A stretch of 64,000 nucleotides of DNA from Pelomonas sp963422775 (GCA_963422775.4 CAUJSJ030000109.1:40078-104077), one strand, 5' to 3'. Counted from the stretch's first letter, positions 41,679 to 51,800 are shown. Program-made: numbers and translations. Notes: generated from the sequence alone by a model not told the origin.

Positions 41679-42680
41679 TTGAAGACTTTTGCCGCCGCAC
41701 TTTTGAGCCTCAGCCTCCTGGCCGCGCTGCCCAGCGTTGCCACGGCCGCTGCCGCCGACACCAGATCCAAGGCCACCAAGACCAGCGCGAAGCCCGCCGC
41801 CAAGGCCGCTCCGGTGCAGACCCGCAAGGTCCGCTCTGTCGTGCTGCGCAAGACCGCGTTCATTCCGGCTGTGCCGACTTTCGGCCAGGTCGCCGGCCTG
41901 CATTCGGTGGACGACCCGTTGGATCTGAAGTCCAGCGTGGCTTATGTGCTGGATCAGGACACCAACGAAGTCCTGTTCTCCAAGAATCCGCAGGCCGTGT
42001 TGCCCATCGCTTCCATCACCAAGCTGATGACGGCGCTGGTTGTCGTCGAATCCGGCCTGTCGATGGACGAGAAGCTGACGGTCACCGATGAGGACAAGGA
42101 CACCGAGAAGGGCACAGGCTCGCGCCTGGCCTTCGGCACGACGCTGACGCGCGGCGAGATGCTGCACCTGGCGCTGATGTCCAGCGAAAACCGCGCCGCC
42201 CACGCGCTGGGCCGCAACTATCCCGGTGGCCTGGATGCTTTCGTCGCCGCGATGAACGCCAAGGCCATGAGCCTGGGCATGGGCGACACGCACTACGTCG
42301 AGCCGACCGGCCTGTCCAGCCGCAACCAGAGCAGCGCGGCCGACCTGGCCAAGCTGGTCAACACCACCAGCCAGATGCCGCTGCTGCGCGACCTGTCCAC
42401 GTCGCGCGAAGCCCGTGTGGCCCTGGGCAAGCGCATGGTGCAGTTCCGCTCCACCAATGGCCTGCTGGCCAATCCGCTGTGGGACATCGGCCTGCAGAAG
42501 ACCGGCTTCATCAACGAGGCCGGCAAGTGCCTCGTCATGCAGGCCAGCATGGCCGGCCGCAAGCTGATCATGGTGTTCCTGGATTCCAGCGGCAAGGCGT
42601 CGCGGATTGCCGATGCCGAGCGCATGCGCAAGTGGCTGGCCTCGCAGGGCGACGCCGCCACGGTGGCCACCAAGCTCTGA
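41679..42680 (+). CDS. pbpG: D-alanyl-D-alanine endopeptidase (PBP7/8-like serine peptidase)
   Basis: A 333-residue periplasmic peptidase of the S11 family that cuts peptidoglycan cross-links. The three active-site motifs are present: SITK in PIASITKLMTALVV, SEN in MSSENRAAHALG and KTG in IGLQKTGFINEAGKC. A signal peptide (LKTFAAALLSLSLLAALPSV) is followed by a Lys/Ala-rich linker. The start is taken as TTG 41679 because GGGGA precedes it and the signal peptide then begins correctly; upstream in-frame codons add unlikely residues. A bidirectional terminator follows. Confidence 0.88.
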   Translation: MKTFAAALLSLSLLAALPSVATAAAADTRSKATKTSAKPAAKAAPVQTRKVRSVVLRKTAFIPAVPTFGQVAGLHSVDDPLDLKSSVAYVLDQDTNEVLFSKNPQAVLPIASITKLMTALVVVESGLSMDEKLTVTDEDKDTEKGTGSRLAFGTTLTRGEMLHLALMSSENRAAHALGRNYPGGLDAFVAAMNAKAMSLGMGDTHYVEPTGLSSRNQSSAADLAKLVNTTSQMPLLRDLSTSREARVALGKRMVQFRSTNGLLANPLWDIGLQKTGFINEAGKCLVMQASMAGRKLIMVFLDSSGKASRIADAERMRKWLASQGDAATVATKL

Positions 42681-42700
42681 TACGGGCTGACCCGGAATGA

Positions 42701-42728
42701 AAACGCGGCGCCTTGGCGCCGCGTTTGC
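42701..42728. terminator. Bidirectional terminator between pbpG and the IclR gene
   Basis: AAACGCGGCGCC (42701-42712) and GGCGCCGCGTTT (42715-42726) form a perfect 12-bp inverted repeat with A and T flanks on both sides. It sits between two convergent genes. Confidence 0.88.
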
Positions 42729-42741
42729 TTTGGTGGGGCCG

Positions 42742-43512
42742 TCAGACCCGGTGGCCCAGCGCCGACGAGATCTGCGCCGCCGTTTCCTTCAGCCGCACGA
42801 CCCAGCTTTCCTCCAGCCGGTCAGCCGGTGCGGAGATGGACAGCCCGGCCACCAGCTTGGCCTGGTCGTCGTAGATGCCGGCGGCCATGCAACGCACGCC
42901 CAGCTCCAGCTCTTCGTCGTCACGGGCGATGCCGCGCTGGCGCACCATGGCCAGCTCGCGTTCCAGCGCGCCAATCTCGGTCAGGCTGTTGCGCGTGTGG
43001 CCCGACAGGCCGGTGCGCGTGGCGTAGGCCCGTACGCGCGGGCTGTCGTCGCTGGCCAGGAAGAGCTTGCCCACCGACGTGAGGTGCAGTGGCGCGCGGC
43101 CGCCGACGGCGCGCACGACCTGCATGCCCGAGCGTTCGGAGTAGGTGCGCTCGATGTAGACGATCTCGTCGCCCTGGCGCACCGACAGGTTCACCGGCTG
43201 ATGGGTGAACTTGTGCAGTTCGCGCATGGCCGGCAGCGCGGCATCGCGCACGTCCAGCCGCGCCTTCACGAGGTTGCCCATTTCCAGCATGCGCATGCCG
43301 AGCCGATAACTACCGGCTTCCGGGCGATCCACGTACCGGCCCAGGGTCAGGTCATTGAGAATCCGGTGGGCCGTGGAAGGGTGCAGGCCGGTGGCCTCGG
43401 ACAGGGCCTTCAGGGACACCGGATCCTGATGGCTGGCCAGCACGTCCAGCAGCGAGAACATGCGCTCCAGCACCTGGATCGCCGGGGTCTGCAGGCCATC
43501 TTTGGATTTCAT
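42742..43512 (-). CDS. IclR family transcriptional regulator
   Basis: A 256-residue regulator. The N-terminal winged helix is at about 10-75 (IQVLERMFSLLDVLASHQDP, LSEATGLHPSTAHRILNDL) and the C-terminal effector domain at about 90-250 (GRAPLHLTSVGKLFLASD, with a DDEELELGVRCMAAGIYDD block). Family members bind small carboxylic acids and control catabolic operons; the effector is unknown. ATG 43512 is the natural start; the longer frame is antisense to the neighbouring gene. It is divergent from the TIGR03790-like gene with almost no space between. Confidence 0.92.
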   Translation of the reverse strand: MKSKDGLQTPAIQVLERMFSLLDVLASHQDPVSLKALSEATGLHPSTAHRILNDLTLGRYVDRPEAGSYRLGMRMLEMGNLVKARLDVRDAALPAMRELHKFTHQPVNLSVRQGDEIVYIERTYSERSGMQVVRAVGGRAPLHLTSVGKLFLASDDSPRVRAYATRTGLSGHTRNSLTEIGALERELAMVRQRGIARDDEELELGVRCMAAGIYDDQAKLVAGLSISAPADRLEESWVVRLKETAAQISSALGHRV

Positions 43513-43546
43513 GTCGTCATTGTGGAGGAGATTGCTGGTGTTTTGT

Positions 43547-44677
43547 ATGGCGAAAGTTGGCTTCAACAGATGGCATGCGTTGGTGTGGTTTCTCCTTGCC
43601 CTGGCGGGTTCGACCCAGGCAGCCGAGCCGGCTTCAGCGCCCGGCGGCGTGGCGGAAGCCCGCTGGATGCGCGTGCCTCGGCTGTACGGGCGCATCACGG
43701 CCAGCGAGCTGGGGCTGGTCATCAACACGGCCGACCCCTATTCGGTCGCGGTAGGTGAGTACTACGCCCGGCGGCGCGGCATCCCGGCCGAGCAGATCCT
43801 GCGCGTGCAGTTGCCGCTGCGCGCCAGCCTCACCCGCGAGGAGTTCGCGGCGCTGGACCAGGCCATCCGCAGCCAGATGCCCGAAAACGTCAACGGCCTG
43901 GCCCTGGCCTGGGTGCAGCCCTATGCGGTCGACTGCAACTCGCTCACCAGTGCGCTTGGCATGGGGCTGCAGCCCGAGGTGTGCTCGAACAGCTGTGCGG
44001 CGACGCGCACCAGCGCCTACACCGGGTACTTCGGCGCCCGACCCTGGTTGGTCGTCGGCGTGCGGCCGACCATGCAGCTGGCAGCTCGCTCGGTGCCGGC
44101 GGCCATGGCCATGATCGAGCGAGGCATTGCGGCCGACCACACGCTGGCCTCCGGCGCGCCCGAGCCCGCCGTGGCCTACCTCGCGACGACACCCGATGCC
44201 GCCCGCAATGTGCGCGAGCGCCTGTTCCCGCCGGCAGGGCCTGTGCCGGGGGTGGTTGGCTTGGAAGTCGCGCGCGTGAAGAGTGACGCGCTGCCAGCCA
44301 TGCGCCGCATCCTGGTCTATGAAACCGGCCTTGCCCGCGTGCCCACGCCGCTGGGCGGCGAATGGCTGCCGGGCGCGCTGGCCGACCATCTCACGTCGCA
44401 CGGCGGCCTGCTCGACAAGGCCGTCGGCGAAGGGCAGATGAACATCCTGGACTGGATCGACGCCGGTGCGACAGCGAGCTACGGTGCCGCCAGCGAGCCT
44501 TGCAACCATCTGCAGAAGTTCCCGCACCCGCAGATGCTGATCCAGGCCTATGCCCAGGGCGTCAGTGCGCTGGAGGCCTACTGGCACAGCGTGGCGTGGC
44601 CGGCTCAGGGCGTGTTCGTCGGCGAACCGCTGGCCGCACCTTTTGCGCCGATGCCAGCGCCCGTGCCGATTCCGTGA
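43547..44677 (+). CDS. TIGR03790 family protein, exported
   Basis: A protein of about 376 residues with a signal peptide (HALVWFLLALAGSTQAAE). The segment SELGLVINTADPYSVAVGEYYARRRGIP and LVYETGLARVPTPLG are recognisable family blocks; several Cys residues (VDCNSL, EVCSNSCAAT) suggest disulfides. As I recall, TIGR03790 occurs only in species that carry exosortase, so a link to PEP-CTERM protein handling is suspected, but its activity is unknown. Start choice is uncertain: GTG 43538 has the best spacing to GGAGGAG, and ATG 43511 is also in frame. The 3' end overlaps hpnE by 73 bp on the other strand. Confidence 0.75.
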   Translation: MAKVGFNRWHALVWFLLALAGSTQAAEPASAPGGVAEARWMRVPRLYGRITASELGLVINTADPYSVAVGEYYARRRGIPAEQILRVQLPLRASLTREEFAALDQAIRSQMPENVNGLALAWVQPYAVDCNSLTSALGMGLQPEVCSNSCAATRTSAYTGYFGARPWLVVGVRPTMQLAARSVPAAMAMIERGIAADHTLASGAPEPAVAYLATTPDAARNVRERLFPPAGPVPGVVGLEVARVKSDALPAMRRILVYETGLARVPTPLGGEWLPGALADHLTSHGGLLDKAVGEGQMNILDWIDAGATASYGAASEPCNHLQKFPHPQMLIQAYAQGVSALEAYWHSVAWPAQGVFVGEPLAAPFAPMPAPVPIP

Positions 44678-45900
44678 GCGGCAGCCTGGCCTGAGCGCAC
44701 GGCGCCCTCGAGCGTGGCGGGGTAGGGGCCTTGCACATAGTCGCCAGCGGCGAACAGGCCTGGCGCAATCTGCGCGGCTGGCCGCACCAGGCCCGGCGTG
44801 CAGGCAAAGGTGGCGCGCTTCTCCGTCAGCACCTTGTCGATGACGGGCGGCGTGGTCCAGCGGAACTCCCTCGTTGCCTGTGCCAGCACGGCCTCGGCAC
44901 AGCCGCCGCGCGCCACCCAAGCCGCCGCACCGCTGACGACGAAGGCGAAGCGGCCCGCTGCGCCGCCCAACTGGCCGTGGTCGAAGACGAACTGGGCGGG
45001 CGCCTCCGGTCCCTCGCGCAGCGCCAGCATGGCCGAGGGCAGGGCGCTGCCGGGGCTGCTCAGGTAGACGGTGATGATGGGCTCGAAGCCCAGGCCTTGT
45101 GCTGCGGCCGACCAGGCCGGCGCGATGTCGGCCGTGAGCCGCGCGGCCTCGACGCTGGTGCACGCAAGCACGACGCCGTCGAACGCTTCGCCATTGACGC
45201 GCCAATTTGGTTCGATGGCCTGCACGCCGCTGCCCAGCCGCAGCCTCGCGCCCAGCCATGCGGTCGCCGGCGCCGCCAGCAGCGCGGACAGCGGCCGTCG
45301 CGGCAGCAGCAGGTCAGCGCTGCCAGCACCGCCGAAGAGGGCGTCCTTCAGCACACGCAGGAAGGCCTGGGCACTGGCGCGGTCGGCCGGCGTGTTCAGT
45401 GCGGCCACGCACAGCGGCTCGACGAGATCTCGTTTCACTTCCATGGCCAAGCCGGCGCACAGCTCGGCCACGCTCAGACGTGCATCGCAGCGAAAGCCGC
45501 GTGCCAGCCAGCCCCCCGCGGCGGCCAGCAGGCCCAGCCGCGCCGACAGCGGCCAGCCGCTGTGTGCCAGCACGCCGCGTGTGAAGGCGATGAGTGGCGG
45601 GCCGGCCGGCAGCTGCAGGCCCGGCTCGCCGGGATAGGGCAGGGCCAGCGGCAGGCGCTTGAGCACGGTGTCGGGGTCGACGCCCAGGCGCCGCATCAGC
45701 GCGAGGCTGTCGCGGTAGGCGCCGATGAGGATGTGCTGGCCGTTGTCATAAGGCCAATCGACATCCTGGCCTGCGACGCTGCGCGCTCGGCCTCCGAGCT
45801 GCGGCGCCATTTCGAAGACGGTGATGCCATGGCCCGCATCGGCCAGCGCAACCGCCGCCGCGATGCCGGCCCAGCCGCCGCCGACGACGGCAACTTTCAC
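44605..45900 (-). CDS. hpnE: Hydroxysqualene dehydroxylase
   Basis: A 431-residue FAD-dependent amine-oxidase-fold enzyme performing the last step of the HpnCDE route to squalene. The FAD-binding motif VAVVGGGWAGIAAAVALADA (about 3-22), the GGRARS motif and the C-terminal FAD block GLFAAGDYVQGPYPATLEGA are intact. The start is GTG 45900, overlapping the hpnD stop (GTGA). The conserved end is GAVRSGQAA; about 20 further residues run into the oppositely oriented gene. The product feeds hopanoid synthesis; squalene-hopene cyclase is not in this window. Confidence 0.92.
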   Translation of the reverse strand: MKVAVVGGGWAGIAAAVALADAGHGITVFEMAPQLGGRARSVAGQDVDWPYDNGQHILIGAYRDSLALMRRLGVDPDTVLKRLPLALPYPGEPGLQLPAGPPLIAFTRGVLAHSGWPLSARLGLLAAAGGWLARGFRCDARLSVAELCAGLAMEVKRDLVEPLCVAALNTPADRASAQAFLRVLKDALFGGAGSADLLLPRRPLSALLAAPATAWLGARLRLGSGVQAIEPNWRVNGEAFDGVVLACTSVEAARLTADIAPAWSAAAQGLGFEPIITVYLSSPGSALPSAMLALREGPEAPAQFVFDHGQLGGAAGRFAFVVSGAAAWVARGGCAEAVLAQATREFRWTTPPVIDKVLTEKRATFACTPGLVRPAAQIAPGLFAAGDYVQGPYPATLEGAVRSGQAAAHGIGTGAGIGAKGAASGSPTNTP

Positions 45901-46745
45901 CGGCCGCGCCAGTTCGTGCGCATCGCGATCCAGAGCTTGCGCAGCGGCGTCAGCGCGATGCGCTGGTGCAGCACCTGGAAGTCCTCGCGCTCGATCTCGA
46001 CGAGGAGCGCGCGGTAGATGTTGGCCATCATCAGGCCGGGCTTCTGCGCGGCGCGGTCGGCGTCGGGCAGCAACGCAAAGGCCTCGTCGTAGAGCCGATG
46101 CGCGCGCTCGGCCTGGAACTTCATCAGCGCCGTGAAGCGCTCGCTGTAGCCCCAGGGTTTGCTGCGCAGCAGGATCTCGTTGGCCTTCACGCCGAACTGC
46201 TGCAACTCGTTCACGGGCAGGTAGACACGCCCGCGCCGCGCGTCGTCTCCGACGTCCCGGATGATGTTGGTCAGCTGCATCGCCAGGCCCAGCTTGTGCG
46301 CGTAGGCAACGGTCTGGTCCGACGTGCGGCCGAAGATGCCGCTCGCCACTTCGCCAACGACGCCAGCCACCAGATGGCAGTAGCGCGCGAGGCCGGGGAA
46401 GTCCAGGTAGCGCGTCTGCTGCAGGTCCATCTCGCAGCCTTCGATGACGGCATTCAGATGCTCGAGGCGGATGTCGTAGGCCTGCACATGCGGCATCAAC
46501 GCCTTCATGACCGGGTGGCTGGGCTGCCCGGCGAAGGCGCCGGCCACCTCCTTGCGCCACCAGGCCAGTTTGGTTGCGGCGACGCCGGCGTCCTGGGTCT
46601 CGTCGACGACGTCATCCACCTCGCGGCAGAAGGCGTAGAAGGCCGTGATCGCTGCGCGCCGGGGTGGCGGCAGGAACAAGAAGGCGTAATAGAAGCTGGA
46701 GCCGCTCGCGGCGGCTTTTTCCTGGACGTACTGTTCGGGAGTCAC
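45897..46745 (-). CDS. hpnD: Presqualene diphosphate synthase
   Basis: A 282-residue prenyltransferase joining two farnesyl diphosphates head to head to presqualene diphosphate. The two Asp-rich Mg-binding motifs are DDVVDETQDAG (first) and IIRDVGDDARRGRVYLP (second), with QLTNIIRD between helices as in the family. Length is standard. It is the middle gene of hpnC-hpnD-hpnE, 10 bp after hpnC and overlapping hpnE. Confidence 0.94.
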   Translation of the reverse strand: MTPEQYVQEKAAASGSSFYYAFLFLPPPRRAAITAFYAFCREVDDVVDETQDAGVAATKLAWWRKEVAGAFAGQPSHPVMKALMPHVQAYDIRLEHLNAVIEGCEMDLQQTRYLDFPGLARYCHLVAGVVGEVASGIFGRTSDQTVAYAHKLGLAMQLTNIIRDVGDDARRGRVYLPVNELQQFGVKANEILLRSKPWGYSERFTALMKFQAERAHRLYDEAFALLPDADRAAQKPGLMMANIYRALLVEIEREDFQVLHQRIALTPLRKLWIAMRTNWRGR

Positions 46746-46755
46746 GGTTCGGGGC

Positions 46756-47583
46756 TCATCGTGCGGCCCGCATTGTCAATGCGCGCCAGGCCAGTCGCGG
46801 TAGATCCAAAACCCTGATCGCGGGGCGATGCAGCAGGCTGTCATGGCCGCGGGCGGCGACCTTGTCCAGGATCAGCAGCCCGCCCTGCACGACAAGGCGC
46901 AGCTCCCAGCCGGTGCGGCCGGGCAGCGTCAGCGCCAGCGACGCGCCTTCCAGCATCAGCGTGCGGGCCCAGACGCAGAGGTCGGCGATCAGCGCGCGGA
47001 CGGCAGGGCTGTCCTGGCAGGCCAGCACGGCGTCGGCGCTGACACCGTGGTGGTCGAGATCGGCCTGCGGCACGTAGAGCCGGCCGTTCGGACCGTCGCG
47101 GCTGAAGTCCTGCCAGAAATTGATCAGCTGCAGCGCCGAGCAGATGGCGTCCGAGCGGCGCAGCGAGGCCGCGTCGTTCACGCCGTAGAGCCCCAGCAGC
47201 AGCCTGCCGATCGGGTTCGCTGAGCGGCGGCAGTAGTCCAGCAGATGGGCGCGGTCGCGGTAGCGTGGCGGGGTCAGGTCCTGCTCGAAGGCGTCGAGGA
47301 GGTCGTGCAGCAACGCGGGCTCCAGGCGTTGCAAATGGGCAGCCAGTGGCCCGAAGACAGGTGCCCAGCGTGACGAAATGGCGCGGCCGGCAACCGTGGC
47401 GGCCAGATCGGCGCGATAGTCGCGCAGCGCCTGGATGCGTTCGGCGGTGCTCGCATCGCCCTCGTCGGCCAGGTCGTCGGCCGTGCGGGCGAAGTGGTAG
47501 ATCGCGACGACCGCCGGCCGCAGCGCGGGCGGGCACAGCCAGGAGGCGACGGGAAAGTTCTCGTAGTGGTCAACGCTGCTCAA
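46756..47583 (-). CDS. hpnC: Hydroxysqualene synthase
   Basis: A 275-residue relative of squalene synthase that converts presqualene diphosphate to hydroxysqualene. It has ARTADDLADEGDAS (first Asp-rich motif) and LINFWQDFSRDGPNGRLYVP (second). The start is TTG 47583, giving LSSVDHYENFPVASWL, which matches the family N-terminus SVDHYENFPVAS; the open frame continues upstream without homology. It is the first gene of the hpnCDE operon and is divergent from the efflux operon with about 145 bp between. Confidence 0.92.
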   Translation of the reverse strand: MSSVDHYENFPVASWLCPPALRPAVVAIYHFARTADDLADEGDASTAERIQALRDYRADLAATVAGRAISSRWAPVFGPLAAHLQRLEPALLHDLLDAFEQDLTPPRYRDRAHLLDYCRRSANPIGRLLLGLYGVNDAASLRRSDAICSALQLINFWQDFSRDGPNGRLYVPQADLDHHGVSADAVLACQDSPAVRALIADLCVWARTLMLEGASLALTLPGRTGWELRLVVQGGLLILDKVAARGHDSLLHRPAIRVLDLPRLAWRALTMRAAR

Positions 47584-47640
47584 GCTTTTTCTCAAGTTCC
47601 GCTTGCAAAGCCCCGATGTTTCAGCGAAGTTCAGCGAGGT

Positions 47641-47688
47641 TTGACAGTTGTCACAGGGTCTGAATACATTACTGACCCGCCGGTCATT
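47641..47688 (+). promoter_or_regulatory. Sigma-70 promoter with operator-like palindrome for the RND efflux genes
   Basis: A perfect -35 box TTGACA (47641-47646), 18-bp spacer and TACATT (47665-47670) lie upstream of the adaptor gene. Directly after the -10 is the palindrome TGACC-CGCC-GGTCA (47673-47686), in the style of TetR-family operators that control RND pumps. No regulator gene is adjacent, so the repressor would act in trans. The region also contains the hpnC upstream sequence. Confidence 0.65.
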
Positions 47689-47728
47689 AAATTTTGGGGC
47701 CGGCCGCTTCACCCCTGCCGAGGTCTGC

Positions 47729-48865
47729 ATGTCCCATCTTCTGCGTCTCGCGTCGCCCCTGCTGTTGGCGGCCCTGCTTTCGGCCTGTGGAAAGCAGCCC
47801 GTCGCGCCCGAACCGGAGCGGGCGGTGCGCACCCAGCTCGTCAGCGCCAGCAATGCGAATGCCAGCCATGAGTATGCGGCCGAGGTGAAGGCGCGAGTCG
47901 AATCGCGCCTGTCCTTCCGCGTCAATGGCAAGCTGCTGAGCCGGGCAGTGAACCTGGGCGATACCGTCAAGCCCGGCCAGGTGCTGGCCCGAATCGACGC
48001 CCAGGACCTCAAGCTGGCCGAGGCCGCCGCCACCGCCGGCGTGGCTGCCGCGCGCACCAACCGCGACCAGGCCGGCGCCGACTACAAGCGCTTCGTCGAC
48101 CTGCAGCGCCAGGGCTTCATCAGCGCGGCCGAGCTGGAGCGGCGCGACTCGGCCTTCAAGGCTGCGCAAGCCCAGCTGGAGCAGGCCAAGGCCCAGGCCG
48201 ATGTGCAGGGCAACCAGGCAGGTTATGCCCAGCTCGTTGCCGACGGTGCTGGCGTCGTCACCGGCGTGAACGCCGAGCCCGGCCAGGTGCTGGCCGCCGG
48301 CACGCCCGTCTTCAGCGTGGCGCTGGACGGCCCGCGCGACATCGTCTTCTCGGTGCCTGAGGATCAGGTCGGCCGCGTCAAGGCTGCGGCCGGTGTGGCC
48401 GGCGCGCTCAAGGTGCGGCTGTGGGGTGGCGACAAGACCTGGCCGCTGACGCTGCGCGAGGTGTCTGCCGCCGCCGACCCGGCCACGCGCACCTTCCTCA
48501 TCAAGGCTGACGCCGGCAAGCTGGACGTGCGCCTGGGCCAGTCGGCCACCGTCGTGCTGGACCTGCCGCAGATGGCCGGGGTCATCAAGCTGCCGCTGGC
48601 GGCCGTGCTGCAGCAGGGGGGCAAGACCTCGGTCTGGGTGTTGGACGGTGCGTCGATGACGGTCAAGCCGGTGCCCGTGCAGATTGGCGGCGCCGAGGGC
48701 AACGAGGTCATCATCGTTGGCGGCGTGGCGGCCGGCCAGGAGGTCGTCGTCGCCGGTGTGCACGTGCTCAATCCGGGGCAGAAGGTCAAGCGCTACATCC
48801 CGCCGCGCACCACCGGCGCAACGGCGGCTCCCGCGGCGGTCGCGGCTTCGGCAGCCTCACGCTGA
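47729..48865 (+). CDS. RND efflux periplasmic adaptor lipoprotein
   Basis: A 378-residue membrane-fusion protein linking the inner-membrane pump to an outer-membrane channel. The N-terminal lipobox is LLAALLSACGKQ (Cys about residue 20). The lipoyl/barrel-sandwich halves contain RVNGKLLSRAVNLGDTVKPG and GVVTGVNAEPGQVLAAGTPV, flanking a helical hairpin (about 85-160). ATG 47729 places the signal peptide correctly. The pump gene follows 12 bp downstream. No outer-membrane factor gene is present, so a shared TolC-like channel is likely. Confidence 0.92.
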   Translation: MSHLLRLASPLLLAALLSACGKQPVAPEPERAVRTQLVSASNANASHEYAAEVKARVESRLSFRVNGKLLSRAVNLGDTVKPGQVLARIDAQDLKLAEAAATAGVAAARTNRDQAGADYKRFVDLQRQGFISAAELERRDSAFKAAQAQLEQAKAQADVQGNQAGYAQLVADGAGVVTGVNAEPGQVLAAGTPVFSVALDGPRDIVFSVPEDQVGRVKAAAGVAGALKVRLWGGDKTWPLTLREVSAAADPATRTFLIKADAGKLDVRLGQSATVVLDLPQMAGVIKLPLAAVLQQGGKTSVWVLDGASMTVKPVPVQIGGAEGNEVIIVGGVAAGQEVVVAGVHVLNPGQKVKRYIPPRTTGATAAPAAVAASAASR

Positions 48866-48877
48866 ACGGGGCCGCGC

Positions 48878-51800
48878 ATGAATTCCCCGATCACCAAGCA
48901 GCCCCACGTCGGCGGCTTCAACGTTTCGCGCTGGGCGCTGGAGCACCCGGCCCTGACGCGCTACCTGATGGTGGTGCTGATGCTGATGGGCTTCGTCGCC
49001 TACTTCCAGCTCGGCCAGGACGAAGACCCGCCGTTCACCTTCCGCGCCATGGTCATCCAGGCCTTCTGGCCCGGCGCTACGGCCCAGCAGATGGCCGACC
49101 AGGTCACCGACAAGATCGAGAAGACGCTGCAGGAGGTGAACCACGCGGACAAGATCCGCTCGTACACCAAGCCCGGCGAGTCGCTGACCATCTTCCAGGT
49201 CAAGGACAACACGCCGCCCAAGGAGGTCGCCGACCTCTGGTACCAGACGCGCAAGAAGATTGGCGACATCCGCAGCTCGCTGCCGCAGGGCGTGCTCGGG
49301 CCTGTCTTCAACGACGAGTTCGGTGACGTCTACGGCTCCATCTACGCGCTGTCGGCCGACGGCTTCAGCCGCGAGGAACTGCGCGAGCATGCCGACCGCG
49401 TGCGCCAGGCGCTGTTGCAGGTCAAGGACGTGGCCAAGGTCGAGATCTTCGGCGTGCAGCCCGAGAAGGTCTTCATCGAGATCTCGCAGAAGCGCCTGGC
49501 CCAGCTGGGCCTGGATTTCAGCCAGGTCATCAACCAGATCGGCGCGCAGAACGCCGTCGAGGGCGCGGGCGTGCTGAACGCCGGCAGCGCCAACTTCCAG
49601 GTGCGGGTGCAGGGACAGTTCACGACAGCCCAGGCCTTGGCCGAGGTGCCCATCCGCGCCATCAACCCGCAGACCGGTGTGGCCAGCCAGATGCGCCTGG
49701 GTGACATCGCCGAGATCAAGCGCGCCTACGTCGACCCGCCGACCACCAAGGTGCGCCACCAGGGCAAGGAAGTGCTGGCCCTGGGCGTGTCCATGGCAAA
49801 GGGCGGCGACATCATTGCGATGGGCAAGGCCCTCAACGCGACCTTCAAGGGCATCGAGCGCGACCTGCCGGCCGGCATCCAGCTCGAACAGATCCAGGAC
49901 CAGCCCAAGGCCGTGACGACCTCGGTGGGCGAGTTCGTGCACGTGCTCATCGAGGCCGTCGTCATCGTGCTGGCGGTCAGCTTCATCTCGCTGGGCCTGC
50001 ACACGAAGCCGCTGCGCATCGACATCTGGCCCGGCCTCGTCGTCGGCATCACCATCCCGCTGGTGCTGGCCATCACCTTCACGACGATGTTCTATTGGGG
50101 TGTCGGCCTGCACAAGATCTCGCTGGGCTCGCTGATCATTGCGCTGGGGCTGCTGGTGGACGACGCCATCATTGCCGTCGAGATGATGGTGCGCAAGCTC
50201 GAAGAGGGCTACGACAAGATGCACGCCGCCACGTTCGCCTACGACGTGACGGCCATGCCCATGCTGACCGGCACGCTCATCACGGCGGTGGGTTTCCTGC
50301 CCATCGGCCTGGCCAGGTCCACGGTCGGCGAATACACCTTCGCGATCTTTGCGGTGACGGCCGCGTCCCTCGTCATCTCCTGGCTCGTGTCGGTCTACTT
50401 CGTGCCCTACCTGGGCGCGCTGCTGCTCAAGGCCAAGCCGGCGGCCGAGGGCGAAGTGCATGAGCTCTTCGACACGCCCTTCTACAACCGTTTCCGCGGC
50501 GTGGTGCGCTGGTGCGTGGAGAACCGCTGGAAGACCATCGGCATCACGCTGCTGGTGTTCGCGCTGGGCATCGTCGGCATGGGCCGCGTGCAGCAGCAGT
50601 TCTTCCCGGATTCCAGCCGCCCCGAGGTGCTCGTCGACCTGTGGCTGCCCGAGGGTTCCACCATCCAGGAGACCGAGGTCCTCGCCAAGCGCTTCGAGGC
50701 GCGCATGCTCAAGGAGCCGAGCATCGCCACGGTGACGACCTGGGTGGGTTCCGGCGTGCCGCGCTTCTACCTGCCGCTGGACCAGATCTTTCCGCAGGCC
50801 AATGTGACGCAGTCCATCCTGGTGCCCAAGAGCCTGGCCGAGCGCGAGGAGCTGCGGAAGCGCCTGCCGGCGGTGCTGGCCGAGGAATTCCCGGAGGCGC
50901 GCGGTCGTGTGAAGTTGCTGCCCAACGGGCCGCCCGTGCCGTATCCGGTGCAGTTCCGCGTCAGCGGCGCCGATCCCAAGATCGTGCGCGACTGGGCCGA
51001 CAAGGCCAAGGACATCCTGCGCACCAACGCCAACATGCGCGGCGTCAACGACAACTGGAACGAGAACGTCAAGACGCTCAAGCTCAATGTCGACCAGGAC
51101 AAGGCGCGGGCGCTGGGCGTCACGAGCCAGAGCCTGGCGCAGGCGGCGCGCACGCTGCTGTCGGGCACGGTCATCGGCCAGTACCGCGAGGCCGACAAGC
51201 TCATCGACATCGTGCTGCGCCAGCCGCTGGATGAGCGCGCCGTCATCACGGACATCGCCAATGCCTATCTGCCGACGAGTTCGGGACGCGCGATCCCGCT
51301 GACGCAGATCGCCAAGGTCGAGTTCGCCTGGGAGCCTGGCGTCATGTGGCGCGAGGGCCGCAACTACGCCGTCACCGTGCAGGGCGACGTGGCCGAAGGC
51401 CTGCAGGGCGCCACGGTCACGAAGGAGGTCTGGCCCCAGCTCGATGAGCTGCAGAAGAAGATGCCGGTGGGCTACCGCATCGACATCGCAGGCGCCGTGG
51501 AGGAGAGCAACAAGGGCACGGGATCCATCGCTGCCGGCGTGCCGATCATGCTCTTCATCACCTTCACGCTGCTGATGCTGCAGTTGCAGAGCTTCAGCCG
51601 CGCGATGCTGGTCTTTCTGACCGGGCCGTTGGGCATTGCCGGTGTTGCGATGGCGCTGCTGGTGCTGAACCGGCCGTTCGGCTTCGTCGCGCTGCTGGGC
51701 GTCATCGCGCTGATGGGCATGATCATGCGCAACTCCGTCATCCTGATCGACCAGATCGAGCAGGACCGCGCCCGCGGCGTGCCGGACTGGTCGGCCATCG

